A stretch of DNA of 64,000 nt, taken from the NCBI RefSeq assembly GCF_013041605.1, contig NZ_JABEQC010000016.1, positions 1-64,000 on the forward strand, in the 5' to 3' direction. The notes under the pieces are model-generated. The model had not been told where the DNA came from and did not search any database. It worked only from the letters and a program-made list of their open reading frames with translations. Made by a program: the position numbers and the translations under genes. This DNA comes from Vibrio plantisponsor. GTDB taxonomy: Bacteria; Pseudomonadota; Gammaproteobacteria; Enterobacterales; Vibrionaceae. Below, one piece after another: positions 24,312 to 33,661 of this stretch (position 1 is its first letter; the number at the start of each line of letters is the position of its first letter).

Positions 24312-25958
24312 ATGACGGGAGCGCAACTAGTCGTAGCCGCTTTAAAACAGCAAGGTATCAAAACCGTTTTTGGTTATCCGGGTGGCGCTATTATGCCCAT
24401 CTATGATGCTTTGTATGATGGCGGAGTAGAACACATACTGTGTCGCCACGAACAAGGTGCTGCAATGGCTGCCATAGGCATGGCCAGAGCCACTCAAGAC
24501 GTAGCAGTATGTATGGCAACATCAGGCCCTGGAGCCACAAACCTTGTAACCGGCCTTGCCGATGCCTTTCTAGATTCCGTTCCACTCGTTGCTATCACAG
24601 GTCAGGTCGCCAGCTCTCACATTGGTACTGACGCTTTCCAAGAAATGGATGTGATAGGTATGTCTCTCTCTTGTACCAAGCACAGCTACCTCGTTACCGA
24701 TATTAATGAGCTTGCTCCAACGCTTGCAGAAGCATTTGAAGTTGCTAAAACTGGCCGCCCAGGTCCGGTTATCGTTGATATCGCTAAAGATGTGCAACTT
24801 GGTCAAGCGCCAGTGACTTCGCTACCGAGTTTTACTCCACCAGCAATCCCTCAGGTTGCCCCTCAGCAGTTAGTCAAAGCTCAACAATTGATGACTGAAA
24901 GCAAACGTCCTGTTTTGTATGTCGGCGGTGGTGTTCAACTGGCTCACGCGACAGACTGCGTGCGCAACTTCTTACGTTTGAACCCAATGCCTTCAGTGAG
25001 CACACTGAAAGGTTTGGGAACCATCGAGCGCCACGACCCACACTACCTTGGTATGTTGGGTATGCACGGTACCAAAGCCGCTAACCTAGTCGTTCAGGAA
25101 AGTGATTTGTTGATCGTTGTCGGTGCTCGTTTTGATGACCGAGTGACAGGCAAACTGGATACCTTCGCTCCTCATGCGAAAGTTATCCATATTGATATTG
25201 ATGCTGCGGAGTTCAATAAGCTGCGTAAAGCGAATGCCGCACTGCGTGGTGACATCAATACCATTTTGCCTCAGCTAGAGTTAAGTCATGATATTGCATC
25301 TTGGGTTCATCACAGTGAAAGCTTACGCAGTGGTTTTAAATGGCGTTACGACCATCCGGGCGATCTCATCTACGCTCCGCTATTGTTGAAACAACTGTCA
25401 GACATGATGCCGGATAGCTCTATTGTCTCTACCGACGTAGGTCAACATCAGATGTGGGCAGCGCAACATGTACAGCCACGCATGCCACAAAACTTCATCT
25501 CGTCTGCCGGTTTGGGAACTATGGGCTTTGGTTTACCTGCGGCGATGGGCGCAGCGGTCGCTCGTCCAGAAGACCAATCGATTCTGGTTTCTGGAGACGG
25601 TTCATTCATGATGAACGTTCAAGAGCTTGGCACCCTGAAACGCCGTAAAATTCCGGTGAAGATGGTTCTGTTGAACAACCAACGCTTGGGTATGGTTCGT
25701 CAATGGCAATCACTATTCTTCGATGGTCGCCACAGTGAAACTATCCTAGATGACAACCCAGATTTCGTCATGCTGGCAAAGGCCTTTGATATTCCGGGCA
25801 AAACCATCACTAAGAAAGAAGAAGTTGAACCCGCATTAAAAGAGATGCTTGAAAGCAAAACCGCTTATCTGCTTCATGTCTTAATTGATGAAGAAGAAAA
25901 CGTATGGCCGTTGGTACCACCGGGCGCATCCAACAATGACATGTTAGAGAACACTTAA
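24312..25958 (+). CDS. ilvG: acetolactate synthase II, large subunit
   Basis: Thiamine-diphosphate enzyme forming acetolactate or acetohydroxybutyrate, first common step to Val, Leu and Ile. The 548-residue protein is intact (E. coli K-12 carries a frameshift here). Visible: catalytic Glu in CRHEQGAAMAA (about 46), FAD-binding middle domain (about 190-350) with VVGARFDDRVTG, and the C-terminal ThDP motif GDGSFMMN...NNQ. GGAGG precedes the ATG. Its regulatory subunit IlvM is encoded 12 bases downstream; the operon is controlled by the upstream attenuator. Confidence 0.98.
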   Translation: MTGAQLVVAALKQQGIKTVFGYPGGAIMPIYDALYDGGVEHILCRHEQGAAMAAIGMARATQDVAVCMATSGPGATNLVTGLADAFLDSVPLVAITGQVASSHIGTDAFQEMDVIGMSLSCTKHSYLVTDINELAPTLAEAFEVAKTGRPGPVIVDIAKDVQLGQAPVTSLPSFTPPAIPQVAPQQLVKAQQLMTESKRPVLYVGGGVQLAHATDCVRNFLRLNPMPSVSTLKGLGTIERHDPHYLGMLGMHGTKAANLVVQESDLLIVVGARFDDRVTGKLDTFAPHAKVIHIDIDAAEFNKLRKANAALRGDINTILPQLELSHDIASWVHHSESLRSGFKWRYDHPGDLIYAPLLLKQLSDMMPDSSIVSTDVGQHQMWAAQHVQPRMPQNFISSAGLGTMGFGLPAAMGAAVARPEDQSILVSGDGSFMMNVQELGTLKRRKIPVKMVLLNNQRLGMVRQWQSLFFDGRHSETILDDNPDFVMLAKAFDIPGKTITKKEEVEPALKEMLESKTAYLLHVLIDEEENVWPLVPPGASNNDMLENT

Positions 25959-25970
25959 GAGAGGCTCACC

Positions 25971-26255
25971 ATGCAAAGATATCTGTTAGACATCAAAGCA
26001 GACGATAAACCAGTACTACTTGAGCGTGTTCTGCGTGTTATTCGCCACCGTGGTTTTATCATCAAACAAGTAGCGGCAACTCAAAACCATGAAAGCAAGG
26101 TTGCAAGTGTAGAGATTATTGTCGACAGCGACAGACCAATCACAACATTAACTAACCAGATTGAAAAATTATGGGATGTTCGCACTGTTGATGTGACCAA
26201 CATCAGAAACGACGAGCTGCCAAATAACAACTTACAACAACAAATTTGCGCTTAA
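25971..26255 (+). CDS. ilvM: acetolactate synthase II, small regulatory subunit
   Basis: A 94-residue ACT-domain protein that activates IlvG. It opens MQRYLLDIKADDKPVLLERV and shows the RHRGFIIKQVAATQ segment of ilvM-type ACT domains, slightly longer than E. coli IlvM (87). It lies between ilvG and ilvD and has GAGAGG upstream. Unlike E. coli ilvGMEDA there is no ilvE following it; the 56-base gap to ilvD contains no gene remnant. Confidence 0.96.
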   Translation: MQRYLLDIKADDKPVLLERVLRVIRHRGFIIKQVAATQNHESKVASVEIIVDSDRPITTLTNQIEKLWDVRTVDVTNIRNDELPNNNLQQQICA

Positions 26256-26311
26256 AGCCATTAGTTCTTAAAGCCACTAATTTATAAAGAAATAAGGTAA
26301 GGAAACACAAC

Positions 26312-28153
26312 ATGCCTAAATACCGTTCGGCCACCACAACACATGGACGCAATATGGCTGGAGCACGCGCACTATGGCGTGCCACTGGCGTCAAAGAAGA
26401 AGATTTCGGTAAACCAATTATCGCAGTCGTGAACTCGTTCACTCAGTTCGTTCCGGGTCACGTTCACCTAAAAGATTTAGGTCAGCTAGTTGCTGCTGAA
26501 ATCGAAGCCGCAGGCGGCATCGCAAAAGAATTCAATACCATCGCGGTTGATGATGGTATCGCAATGGGTCACGGCGGCATGCTTTACTCATTGCCATCTC
26601 GTGAACTTATCGCAGACTCAGTAGAGTACATGGTGAACGCACACTGTGCTGATGCAATGGTGTGTATCTCTAACTGTGACAAAATCACTCCGGGGATGCT
26701 AATGGCGTCTATGCGCCTGAATATTCCGGTGATCTTTGTTTCAGGTGGACCAATGGAAGCGGGTAAAACCAAGCTTTCTGATCAGATCATCAAGCTAGAC
26801 CTTGTTGATGCCATGATGCAAGGTGCTGACCCTAAAGTCTCTGACGCGCAAAGTGAGCAGATAGAACGTTCTGCATGCCCAACTTGTGGTTCTTGTTCAG
26901 GTATGTTCACTGCAAACTCAATGAACTGTTTAACTGAAGCTTTGGGCCTATCTCAACCGGGTAACGGTTCTATGCTGGCAACACATGCTGATCGTAAAGA
27001 ACTGTTCATCAATGCTGGCCGTCGTATCGTTGAACTGACAAAACGTTACTACGAGCAAGATGATGTAACCGCGCTGCCACGCAATATCGCGAACAAAGAT
27101 GCGTTCGAAAACGCTATGGCGTTAGATATCGCAATGGGTGGTTCAACTAACACGGTTCTTCACTTGCTTGCTGCGGCTCAAGAAGGCGAAGTGGATTTCG
27201 ATATGACCGATATTGACCGCATGTCTCGCTTAATTCCTCATCTGTGTAAAGTGGCGCCATCAACTCAGAAATATCACATGGAAGACGTTCACCGCGCTGG
27301 TGGCGTAATGGGTATTTTGGGCGAACTCAACCGTGCAGGCTTGCTACATAGTAAAACCAACACGGTGCTAGGTTTAACGATGGAAGAGCAGCTGAGTCAA
27401 TACGATGTGATGCAAACCAATTCGGACGCGGTAAAAGACTTTTTCCGCGCAGGCCCTGCGGGTATCCGTACTACTAAAGCTTTCTCTCAAGACTGCCGTT
27501 GGGACACGCTGGACGTGGACCGTAAAGATGGTTGTATCCGTGAGAAACAATACGCTTTCAGCCAAGACGGAGGCCTAGCTGTACTTAGCGGTAACATCGC
27601 ATTGGATGGCTGTATCGTTAAAACTGCAGGTGTGGATGAAAGCATTCTCAAGTTTGAAGGTCCAGCAGTGGTATTTGAAAGCCAAGAAGATGCGGTTGAA
27701 GGCATTCTTGGCGGCAAAGTGAAATCTGGCGATGTGGTCGTTATCCGTTACGAAGGTCCTAAAGGTGGTCCGGGCATGCAAGAGATGCTTTACCCAACCA
27801 CATACCTTAAATCTATGGGTCTAGGTAAAGAGTGTGCACTTTTAACTGACGGTCGCTTCTCTGGCGGTACTTCTGGTCTATCGATCGGTCACGTATCTCC
27901 TGAAGCAGCGAATGGTGGCACGATTGGTCTAGTGAAAGCGGGCGACACTATCTCAATCGATATTCCAAACCGTACTATTTCTCTACAAGTATCAGAGCAG
28001 GAGCTTGCTGAGCGCCGCGCTGAACAAGATAAACTTGGTTGGAAACCGGTTGATCGTCAACGTGAAGTTTCTTTTGCACTAAAATCTTATGCCAGCATGG
28101 CAACCAGTGCTGACAAAGGTGCGGTGCGAGATAAATCTAAGCTAGAGGGCTAG
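26312..28153 (+). CDS. ilvD: dihydroxy-acid dehydratase
   Basis: Fe-S enzyme dehydrating 2,3-dihydroxy acids to the 2-oxo acids of Val and Ile. The 613-residue protein (E. coli 616) carries the cluster Cys in SNCDKITPGML and CPTCGSCSGMFTANSMNC, plus GRFSGGTSGLSIGHVSPEA near the C-terminus. AAGGTAAGGAAA precedes the ATG. It is the third gene of ilvGMDA; ilvA starts four bases after its stop, so translation is likely coupled. Confidence 0.98.
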   Translation: MPKYRSATTTHGRNMAGARALWRATGVKEEDFGKPIIAVVNSFTQFVPGHVHLKDLGQLVAAEIEAAGGIAKEFNTIAVDDGIAMGHGGMLYSLPSRELIADSVEYMVNAHCADAMVCISNCDKITPGMLMASMRLNIPVIFVSGGPMEAGKTKLSDQIIKLDLVDAMMQGADPKVSDAQSEQIERSACPTCGSCSGMFTANSMNCLTEALGLSQPGNGSMLATHADRKELFINAGRRIVELTKRYYEQDDVTALPRNIANKDAFENAMALDIAMGGSTNTVLHLLAAAQEGEVDFDMTDIDRMSRLIPHLCKVAPSTQKYHMEDVHRAGGVMGILGELNRAGLLHSKTNTVLGLTMEEQLSQYDVMQTNSDAVKDFFRAGPAGIRTTKAFSQDCRWDTLDVDRKDGCIREKQYAFSQDGGLAVLSGNIALDGCIVKTAGVDESILKFEGPAVVFESQEDAVEGILGGKVKSGDVVVIRYEGPKGGPGMQEMLYPTTYLKSMGLGKECALLTDGRFSGGTSGLSIGHVSPEAANGGTIGLVKAGDTISIDIPNRTISLQVSEQELAERRAEQDKLGWKPVDRQREVSFALKSYASMATSADKGAVRDKSKLEG

Positions 28154-28157
28154 ATTT

Positions 28158-29690
28158 ATGACCTTAACTCAACAAACTGGCGCAGATTATCTGCGCCAAG
28201 TCCTTCGCGCTCCTGTCTATGAGGTGGCAAATGTCACGCCACTTCAAGATATGCCTCGTCTGACTGCTCGTATCGGTAACCAAGTGCAGATCAAGCGTGA
28301 AGACCGCCAGCCTGTGCACTCGTTTAAATTACGTGGTGCTTACAACATGGTGGCGAACCTGACTGAAGAGCAAAAAGCCGCTGGGGTTATCGCAGCATCT
28401 GCGGGGAACCATGCCCAAGGTATGGCGTTATCAGGGACTAAACTTGGTATTAAAACCACCATAGTTATGCCTCGCACCACTCCGGATATCAAGGTTGAAG
28501 CGGTTCGCGGTTTTGGCGGTAACGTTATTCTTCACGGCAGTAACTTTGACGAAGCAAAAGCCGAAGCAGAGCGTCTATCGGTAGAAAACGGTTATACCTT
28601 TGTGCCACCTTTTGACCACCCATTGGTCATTGCAGGTCAAGGCACTATCGGTATGGAGATGCTGCAACAAAACGGCCATCTCGATTACATTTTTGTCCCG
28701 GTTGGCGGCGGCGGTTTAGCAGCGGGTGTTGCGGTACTGGTTAAGCAGTTGATGCCGGAAATCAAAGTCATTGCGGTAGAACCTGAAGATTCAGCCTGTT
28801 TAAAAGCAGCTCTGGATGCAGGTGAACCAGTGGTACTTGACCAAGTCAGCATGTTTGCCGACGGCGTGGCAGTAAAACGCATCGGCGATGAAACCTTCCG
28901 CCTATGTCAGCAATATCTGGACGGTCATATCACGGTATCAAGTGATGAAATCTGCGCCGCAGTAAAAGATATCTTTGAAGATACTCGCGCGATTGCTGAG
29001 CCTTCAGGAGCTCTAGCTCTGGCTGGATTGAAAAAATTCGCTGAGAAAAACCAACTAAAAGATAAGAAACTGGCAACCGTGCTATCGGGTGCGAACACCA
29101 ACTTCCATGGTCTGCGTTATGTTTCTGAGCGTTGTGAATTGGGTGAAAAACGCGAAGGCTTACTTGCGGTCACCATTCCAGAACAGAAAGGTGCATTCTT
29201 TAAGTTCTGCCAAATCATTGGTAACCGTGCTGTGACAGAGTTCAACTACCGCTATAGCGATGACGAACTGGCAAACATCTTTGTCGGTGTTCGTCTGGTG
29301 GGTGGTCAGGAAGAGCTGCAATCCATCATCAAAGAATTGCGTAACTCTGGTTATCCGGTTCAGGATCTCTCTGACGATGAAATGGCGAAACTGCACACCC
29401 GTTATATGATTGGTGGTAAACCGTCTAAACCATTGAAAGAGCGTTTATACAGCTTCGAATTTCCAGAATATCCGGGTGCACTACTTAAGTTCTTAAGCAC
29501 CCTTGGTACTCACTGGAACATCAGTCTGTTCAACTACCGTAACCACGGTGCTGACTATGGTCGCGTACTGTGTGGCTTTGAGCTTGAACAATCTGATTTA
29601 GAGCGTTTCTCTGCTCATCTGGTTGAGCTGGGCTATCGCTGTAAAGATGAAACCGACAACCCGTCTTATCGTTTCTTCTTAGCGAAATAG
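28158..29690 (+). CDS. ilvA: biosynthetic threonine deaminase
   Basis: Pyridoxal-phosphate enzyme converting Thr to 2-oxobutanoate, the committed step to Ile, feedback-inhibited by Ile. The 510-residue protein (E. coli 514) has the PLP Lys in HSFKLRGAYNM (about 55-65), the phosphate-binding GGGGLAAG, and two C-terminal ACT-like regulatory domains (about 325-510: LLAVTIPEQKGAFFKFC and LYSFEFPEYPGALLKFL). It closes the ilvGMDA operon and is followed by a strong terminator. Confidence 0.98.
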   Translation: MTLTQQTGADYLRQVLRAPVYEVANVTPLQDMPRLTARIGNQVQIKREDRQPVHSFKLRGAYNMVANLTEEQKAAGVIAASAGNHAQGMALSGTKLGIKTTIVMPRTTPDIKVEAVRGFGGNVILHGSNFDEAKAEAERLSVENGYTFVPPFDHPLVIAGQGTIGMEMLQQNGHLDYIFVPVGGGGLAAGVAVLVKQLMPEIKVIAVEPEDSACLKAALDAGEPVVLDQVSMFADGVAVKRIGDETFRLCQQYLDGHITVSSDEICAAVKDIFEDTRAIAEPSGALALAGLKKFAEKNQLKDKKLATVLSGANTNFHGLRYVSERCELGEKREGLLAVTIPEQKGAFFKFCQIIGNRAVTEFNYRYSDDELANIFVGVRLVGGQEELQSIIKELRNSGYPVQDLSDDEMAKLHTRYMIGGKPSKPLKERLYSFEFPEYPGALLKFLSTLGTHWNISLFNYRNHGADYGRVLCGFELEQSDLERFSAHLVELGYRCKDETDNPSYRFFLAK

Positions 29691-29702
29691 CAACTTCAGT
29701 AC

Positions 29703-29735
29703 AAAAGCCATCGAAAATCGATGGCTTTTCTTTTT
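29703..29735 (+). terminator. ilvGMDA terminator
   Basis: Perfect 12-base stem AAAAGCCATCGA / TCGATGGCTTTT with an AAA loop and a C-interrupted T-run, 13 bases after ilvA. Confidence 0.93.
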
Positions 29736-29761
29736 CTGCTTGTTTTGGGTTTGCCGCAAAA

Positions 29762-29792
29762 TAAAAGCTCCCACCGAAGGCAGGAGCTTTAG
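29762..29792 (-). terminator. katG terminator
   Basis: On the minus strand, stem AAAGCTCC / GGAGCTTT around TGCCTTCGGTG, followed by TTAT. It lies 23 bases after the katG stop. The T-run is short, so efficiency is uncertain. Confidence 0.7.
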
Positions 29793-29813
29793 TGACACTT
29801 AGTTTTCTAAGTC

Positions 29814-31988
29814 TTACTTTTTCAGATCAAACCGGTCTGCGTTCATCACTTTGGTCCAAGCTGCGATGAAGTCTTTTACGAACTTCTCTTGGTTGTCATC
29901 TTGAGCATACACTTCCGCGTATGAGCGTAAGACAGAGTTTGAACCAAACACTAGGTCAGCACGAGTTGCAGTGAACTTAACCTCGCCAGTTTTACGGTCA
30001 CAAATGTCGTAAGAGTTGCGGCCTGTTGGTTTCCAAGTAAACGCCATGTCGGTTAGGTTAACGAAGAAATCGTTAGTCAAAGTACCAACGCGGTCAGTAA
30101 ACACACCGTGTTTGCTGCCACCGTGGTTAGTACCTAGCACACGCATACCACCAATAAGCACTGTCATCTCTGGCGCAGTCAAACCAAGCAATTGAGCACG
30201 GTCTAGTAACATCTCTTCAGGTGTCACCGTGTAGTGTTTTTTCTGCCAGTTACGGAAACCGTCTGCGACAGGCTCAAGTACATCAAATGACTCAGCATCG
30301 GTTTGTTCTGCTGTTGCATCACCACGACCTGCTGCAAATGGTACTTTGAAGTCGTAACCTGCTGCTTTAACCGCTTTCTCGATACCAACGTTACCGGCAA
30401 GAACAATCGTATCTGCAATGCTGATACCAAACTCTTGTGCAATCTTAGTTAATTCCGAAAGCACTCGAGCTAGACGCTCTGGCTCGTTACCTTCCCATGC
30501 GTTTTGTGGAGCAAGGCGAATACGAGCGCCGTTTGCACCACCGCGTAAGTCTGAATTACGGAAGGTACGTGCACTATCCCAAGCAGTAGCAACCAACTCT
30601 GATACAGTTAAACCAGTAGCTGCAATCTTAGCTTTCACTGCTTCAACATCGTAACCAGTCACGCCTGGTGGAATAGGATCTTGCCAAATCAAATCTTCTG
30701 CAGGTACATCTGGACCAACATAGTTTGCTTTAGGACCTAAATCACGGTGCGTCAGTTTGAACCAAGCGCGAGCAAACACTTCGTTAAAGTACGCTGGATC
30801 TTGGTGGAAGCGCTCAGAAATCTTACGGTATTCTGGGTCAACTTTCAGTGCCATGTCCGCATCCGTCATCATTGGGTTATAACGGATTGATGGATCTTCA
30901 ACGTCTACTGGCTTGTCTTGTTCAGCGATGTCTACTGGCTCATACTGCCATGCACCTGCTGGGCTCTTAGTCAGTTTCCACTCGTGCTCTAGAAGCATCT
31001 TGAAGAAGCCGTTATCCCACTGTGTTGGATGAGTTGTCCAAGCGCCTTCGATACCACTTGTCACTGTATCGCGACCGATACCACGTGATTTATGGTTGTT
31101 CCAGCCAAGACCTTGCTCTTCAATGTCTGCTGCTTCTGGATCTGGACCTAGGTTTTCAGCTTTGCCGTTACCGTGAGCTTTACCCACAGTATGACCACCA
31201 GCCGTTAGCGCTACAGTTTCTTCATCGTTCATTGCCATACGAGCAAACGTCACGCGCATGTCAGCCGCCGTTTTTAGTGGGTCAGGTTTTCCGTCCACAC
31301 CTTCTGGGTTTACGTAAATTAAGCCCATCATTACGGCTGCAAGAGGGTTTTCTAGGTCACGCTCACCAGAGTAACGGCTACCTTCACCACCACTCTTCGC
31401 TAACCACTCTTTTTCAGAACCCCAGTAAATGTCTTTTTCTGGATGCCAAATATCTTCACGGCCAAACGCAAAACCAAAGGTTTTCAGACCCATTGATTCA
31501 TACGCAATATTACCTGCAAGAATCATCAAGTCAGCCCAGCTGATTTTGTTGCCGTATTTTCTTTTGATTGGCCATAGTAGGCGACGCGCTTTATCTAGGT
31601 TCGCGTTATCTGGCCATGAGTTAAGTGGAGCAAAGCGCTGGTTACCGGTAGAAGCACCACCACGACCATCCGCAGTGCGGTAGCTACCTGCTGAGTGCCA
31701 AGCCATACGAATCATCAAACCGCCGTAATGACCCCAGTCTGCTGGCCACCATTCTTGGCTGTCTGTCATCAATGCTGTTAGGTCTTTTTTCAAAGCTTCT
31801 ACATCAAGCTTTTTAAGTTCTTCTCGGTAATTAAAGTCTTCACCAAGTGGGTTGGTTTTCTTATCGTGTTGATGAAGGATGTCCAAGTTTAGAGCATTTG
31901 GCCACCAGTCCATTACTGTAGATCCCGTTGATGTCATGCCGCCATGCATCACTGGGCACTTTCCTGCTGAGCTACTATCTTTATTCAT
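29814..31988 (-). CDS. katG: bifunctional catalase-peroxidase
   Basis: Haem enzyme that destroys hydrogen peroxide. The 724-residue protein (E. coli 726) is a duplicated class I peroxidase: the N-terminal half holds the distal triad RMAWHSAGSYR (about 89-99) and proximal His in LTAGGHTVGKAHG; Trp91, Tyr in GLIYVNPEG and the downstream Met provide the catalase-specific crosslink. No signal peptide is present, so it is cytoplasmic. AAGGAT precedes the ATG. It stands alone, between terminators and a 650-base AT-rich spacer. I could not find a convincing OxyR site by eye. Confidence 0.98.
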   Translation of the reverse strand: MNKDSSSAGKCPVMHGGMTSTGSTVMDWWPNALNLDILHQHDKKTNPLGEDFNYREELKKLDVEALKKDLTALMTDSQEWWPADWGHYGGLMIRMAWHSAGSYRTADGRGGASTGNQRFAPLNSWPDNANLDKARRLLWPIKRKYGNKISWADLMILAGNIAYESMGLKTFGFAFGREDIWHPEKDIYWGSEKEWLAKSGGEGSRYSGERDLENPLAAVMMGLIYVNPEGVDGKPDPLKTAADMRVTFARMAMNDEETVALTAGGHTVGKAHGNGKAENLGPDPEAADIEEQGLGWNNHKSRGIGRDTVTSGIEGAWTTHPTQWDNGFFKMLLEHEWKLTKSPAGAWQYEPVDIAEQDKPVDVEDPSIRYNPMMTDADMALKVDPEYRKISERFHQDPAYFNEVFARAWFKLTHRDLGPKANYVGPDVPAEDLIWQDPIPPGVTGYDVEAVKAKIAATGLTVSELVATAWDSARTFRNSDLRGGANGARIRLAPQNAWEGNEPERLARVLSELTKIAQEFGISIADTIVLAGNVGIEKAVKAAGYDFKVPFAAGRGDATAEQTDAESFDVLEPVADGFRNWQKKHYTVTPEEMLLDRAQLLGLTAPEMTVLIGGMRVLGTNHGGSKHGVFTDRVGTLTNDFFVNLTDMAFTWKPTGRNSYDICDRKTGEVKFTATRADLVFGSNSVLRSYAEVYAQDDNQEKFVKDFIAAWTKVMNADRFDLKK

Positions 31989-32641
31989 AGGGTTATCCTT
32001 AATTAACAGAATGTTATCAATTGGTCATATCAAAATAATATATTTAGATGACAATAGTTCTCTTTTAATAAACGAGCATATAGATGTTCTACTAATATAA
32101 AACTAATTATATGTAGAGTTTGAAAAACGATCACATTATTTAGACCAATTAAACCAATAAGAGAAACCTATCAAAATCATGAATATATATAGCTTATCCT
32201 TTCAATATAAAACCCCACCCACTTAAATGAAAATAAATCAATTAAATCAACAACAAACAATAAAACATTAGATTAAAAAATAGAAAAAAACACAAAAACT
32301 TTAAATATTTACGTTAATAATTACGTGTACTTATTAGGTAAAAAAACAGTCTCACCCACTACAAGAAACAAACCCCACAAACAAATAAGAAATAACCTAC
32401 ACCGCTCATACTGAATATCATACTTTTAAATAACAAATGCACACACAAACCCAACTTAAGCTTTAACATTATTTTTACCTACCCCTCTACTCCTAACAGG
32501 TATGACTCGCTACTTAATACGATATAACCACAATTACTATGCGTGTTATGCATAGAACTAATGCTAAAGTTTCATTTAATTCATCAAGCTATCAAGGCTA
32601 AACTATAGTCAATAAAGATAAATCACTCGTGGAGATACTGT
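31989..32641. other. 650-base AT-rich, G-poor spacer between katG and acuI
   Basis: The longest gene-free stretch apart from oriC. It is strongly AT-rich, and in 32160-32460 the plus strand is A- and C-rich with very few G (for example only two G in 32221-32280). No frame above 20 codons with a ribosome site is evident. It must hold the katG promoter (minus) and the acuI promoter (plus), and contains the LysR-type palindrome listed separately. Such composition is typical of H-NS-bound upstream regions; that is inference. Confidence 0.6.
32537..32555 (+). promoter_or_regulatory. LysR-type operator candidate upstream of acuI
   Basis: CTATGC, N7, GCATAG is a perfect 19-base interrupted palindrome containing the T-N11-A core of LysR-family sites. 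It lies 87 bases before the acuI start, the usual activator position. The LysR-type gene convergent to acuI is the obvious candidate ligand-binding regulator, though it is not divergent from this site as is more common. Confidence 0.5.
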
Positions 32642-33622
32642 ATGTTTCAAGCTTTAACTCTAAACCAAGAAGAAAAACAAACTATTGCGACTATTGAACA
32701 GCTTGATGAATCACAACTTCCGGAAGGTGATGTACTTGTTGCTGTTGACTACTCTTCACTGAACTATAAAGACGGCCTTGCCATTACAGGTAAAGGGAAA
32801 ATTATCCGCAACTTCCCTATGGTTCCGGGCATTGATCTCGCGGGCAAAGTCATCAGTTCTGAAGACCCTCGCTATAAAGAAGGTGACGCTGTTGTTCTGA
32901 CTGGTTGGGGCGTTGGTGAGAATCATTGGGGCGGCATGGCAGAAAAAGCTCGTCTTAAAGCAGACTGGTTAGTACCTCTTCCTCAAGGTTTTTCGGCAAA
33001 ACAAGCCATGATGGTAGGTACTGCTGGCTTTACCGCAATGCTTTGTGTTCAAGCTCTCATCGACGCAGGAATCAAACCAGAACATGGACCCATTTTGGTG
33101 ACTGGTGCAAGCGGTGGTGTGGGCTCTGTTGCTGTTACCTTACTGGCACAACTAGGCTACAAAGTTGCCGCAGTTACTGGCCGAGTGGAGACTAACGGTC
33201 CGTTACTTGAAAAATTAGGTGCGAGTCAAATTATCAACCGCAGTGAGTTTGAAGAACCTGCACGCCCACTAGAGAAGCAAGTTTGGGCTGGTGCCGTTGA
33301 TACTGTGGGTAGCAAGGTATTAGCAAAAGTTTTAGCACAAATGGATTACAACAGTGCTGTTGCCGCTTGTGGACTTGCTGGTGGCTTTGATCTTCCAACC
33401 ACTGTAATGCCATTTATTCTGCGTAACGTTCGTTTGCAAGGTGTGGATTCAGTAAGCTGCCCGTTTGAAAAACGTGTTGCTGCATGGGAAAAATTGGCTG
33501 AACTATTACCAGCGAGTTACTTCGAACAAGCGTGCACAGAAATTACACTTGATAAAGCAGCACAATACGCTGAAGACATTACCAATGGCCAAGTGACTGG
33601 TCGTGTCGTGATTAAGCTGTAA
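32642..33622 (+). CDS. acuI: acrylyl-CoA reductase / YhdH-type quinone oxidoreductase
   Basis: NADPH-dependent medium-chain reductase of the AcuI/YhdH family, which reduces toxic acryloyl-CoA to propionyl-CoA; in marine bacteria this protects against DMSP-derived acrylate. The 326-residue protein (E. coli YhdH 324) shows the GroES-like N-terminus (VDYSSLNYKDGLAITGKG), the NADP fold GASGGVGSVAVTLLAQLG (about 159-176), and lacks zinc ligands. GTGGAG precedes the ATG. It is monocistronic, followed by a bidirectional terminator shared with a convergent LysR gene. Confidence 0.93.
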   Translation: MFQALTLNQEEKQTIATIEQLDESQLPEGDVLVAVDYSSLNYKDGLAITGKGKIIRNFPMVPGIDLAGKVISSEDPRYKEGDAVVLTGWGVGENHWGGMAEKARLKADWLVPLPQGFSAKQAMMVGTAGFTAMLCVQALIDAGIKPEHGPILVTGASGGVGSVAVTLLAQLGYKVAAVTGRVETNGPLLEKLGASQIINRSEFEEPARPLEKQVWAGAVDTVGSKVLAKVLAQMDYNSAVAACGLAGGFDLPTTVMPFILRNVRLQGVDSVSCPFEKRVAAWEKLAELLPASYFEQACTEITLDKAAQYAEDITNGQVTGRVVIKL

Positions 33623-33629
33623 AAGATTG

Positions 33630-33661
33630 AAAGATAAGGCTCATTGAGCCTTATCTTTTTT
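33630..33661. terminator. bidirectional terminator between acuI and the LysR gene
   Basis: Stem AAAGATAAGGCTC / GAGCCTTATCTTT with an ATT loop and a T-run on the plus strand; the leading A-run gives a usable T-run on the minus strand. Confidence 0.93.

Noticed and set aside
31022..31543. 173-codon open frame on the plus strand inside katG
   Set aside because: It is antisense to a well-conserved gene, has no ribosome site and encodes a low-complexity Leu/Ser/His-rich product typical of shadow frames.
32040..32100. OxyR site upstream of katG
   Set aside because: ATAG occurs but the ATAG-N7-CTAT-N7 phasing is not met.
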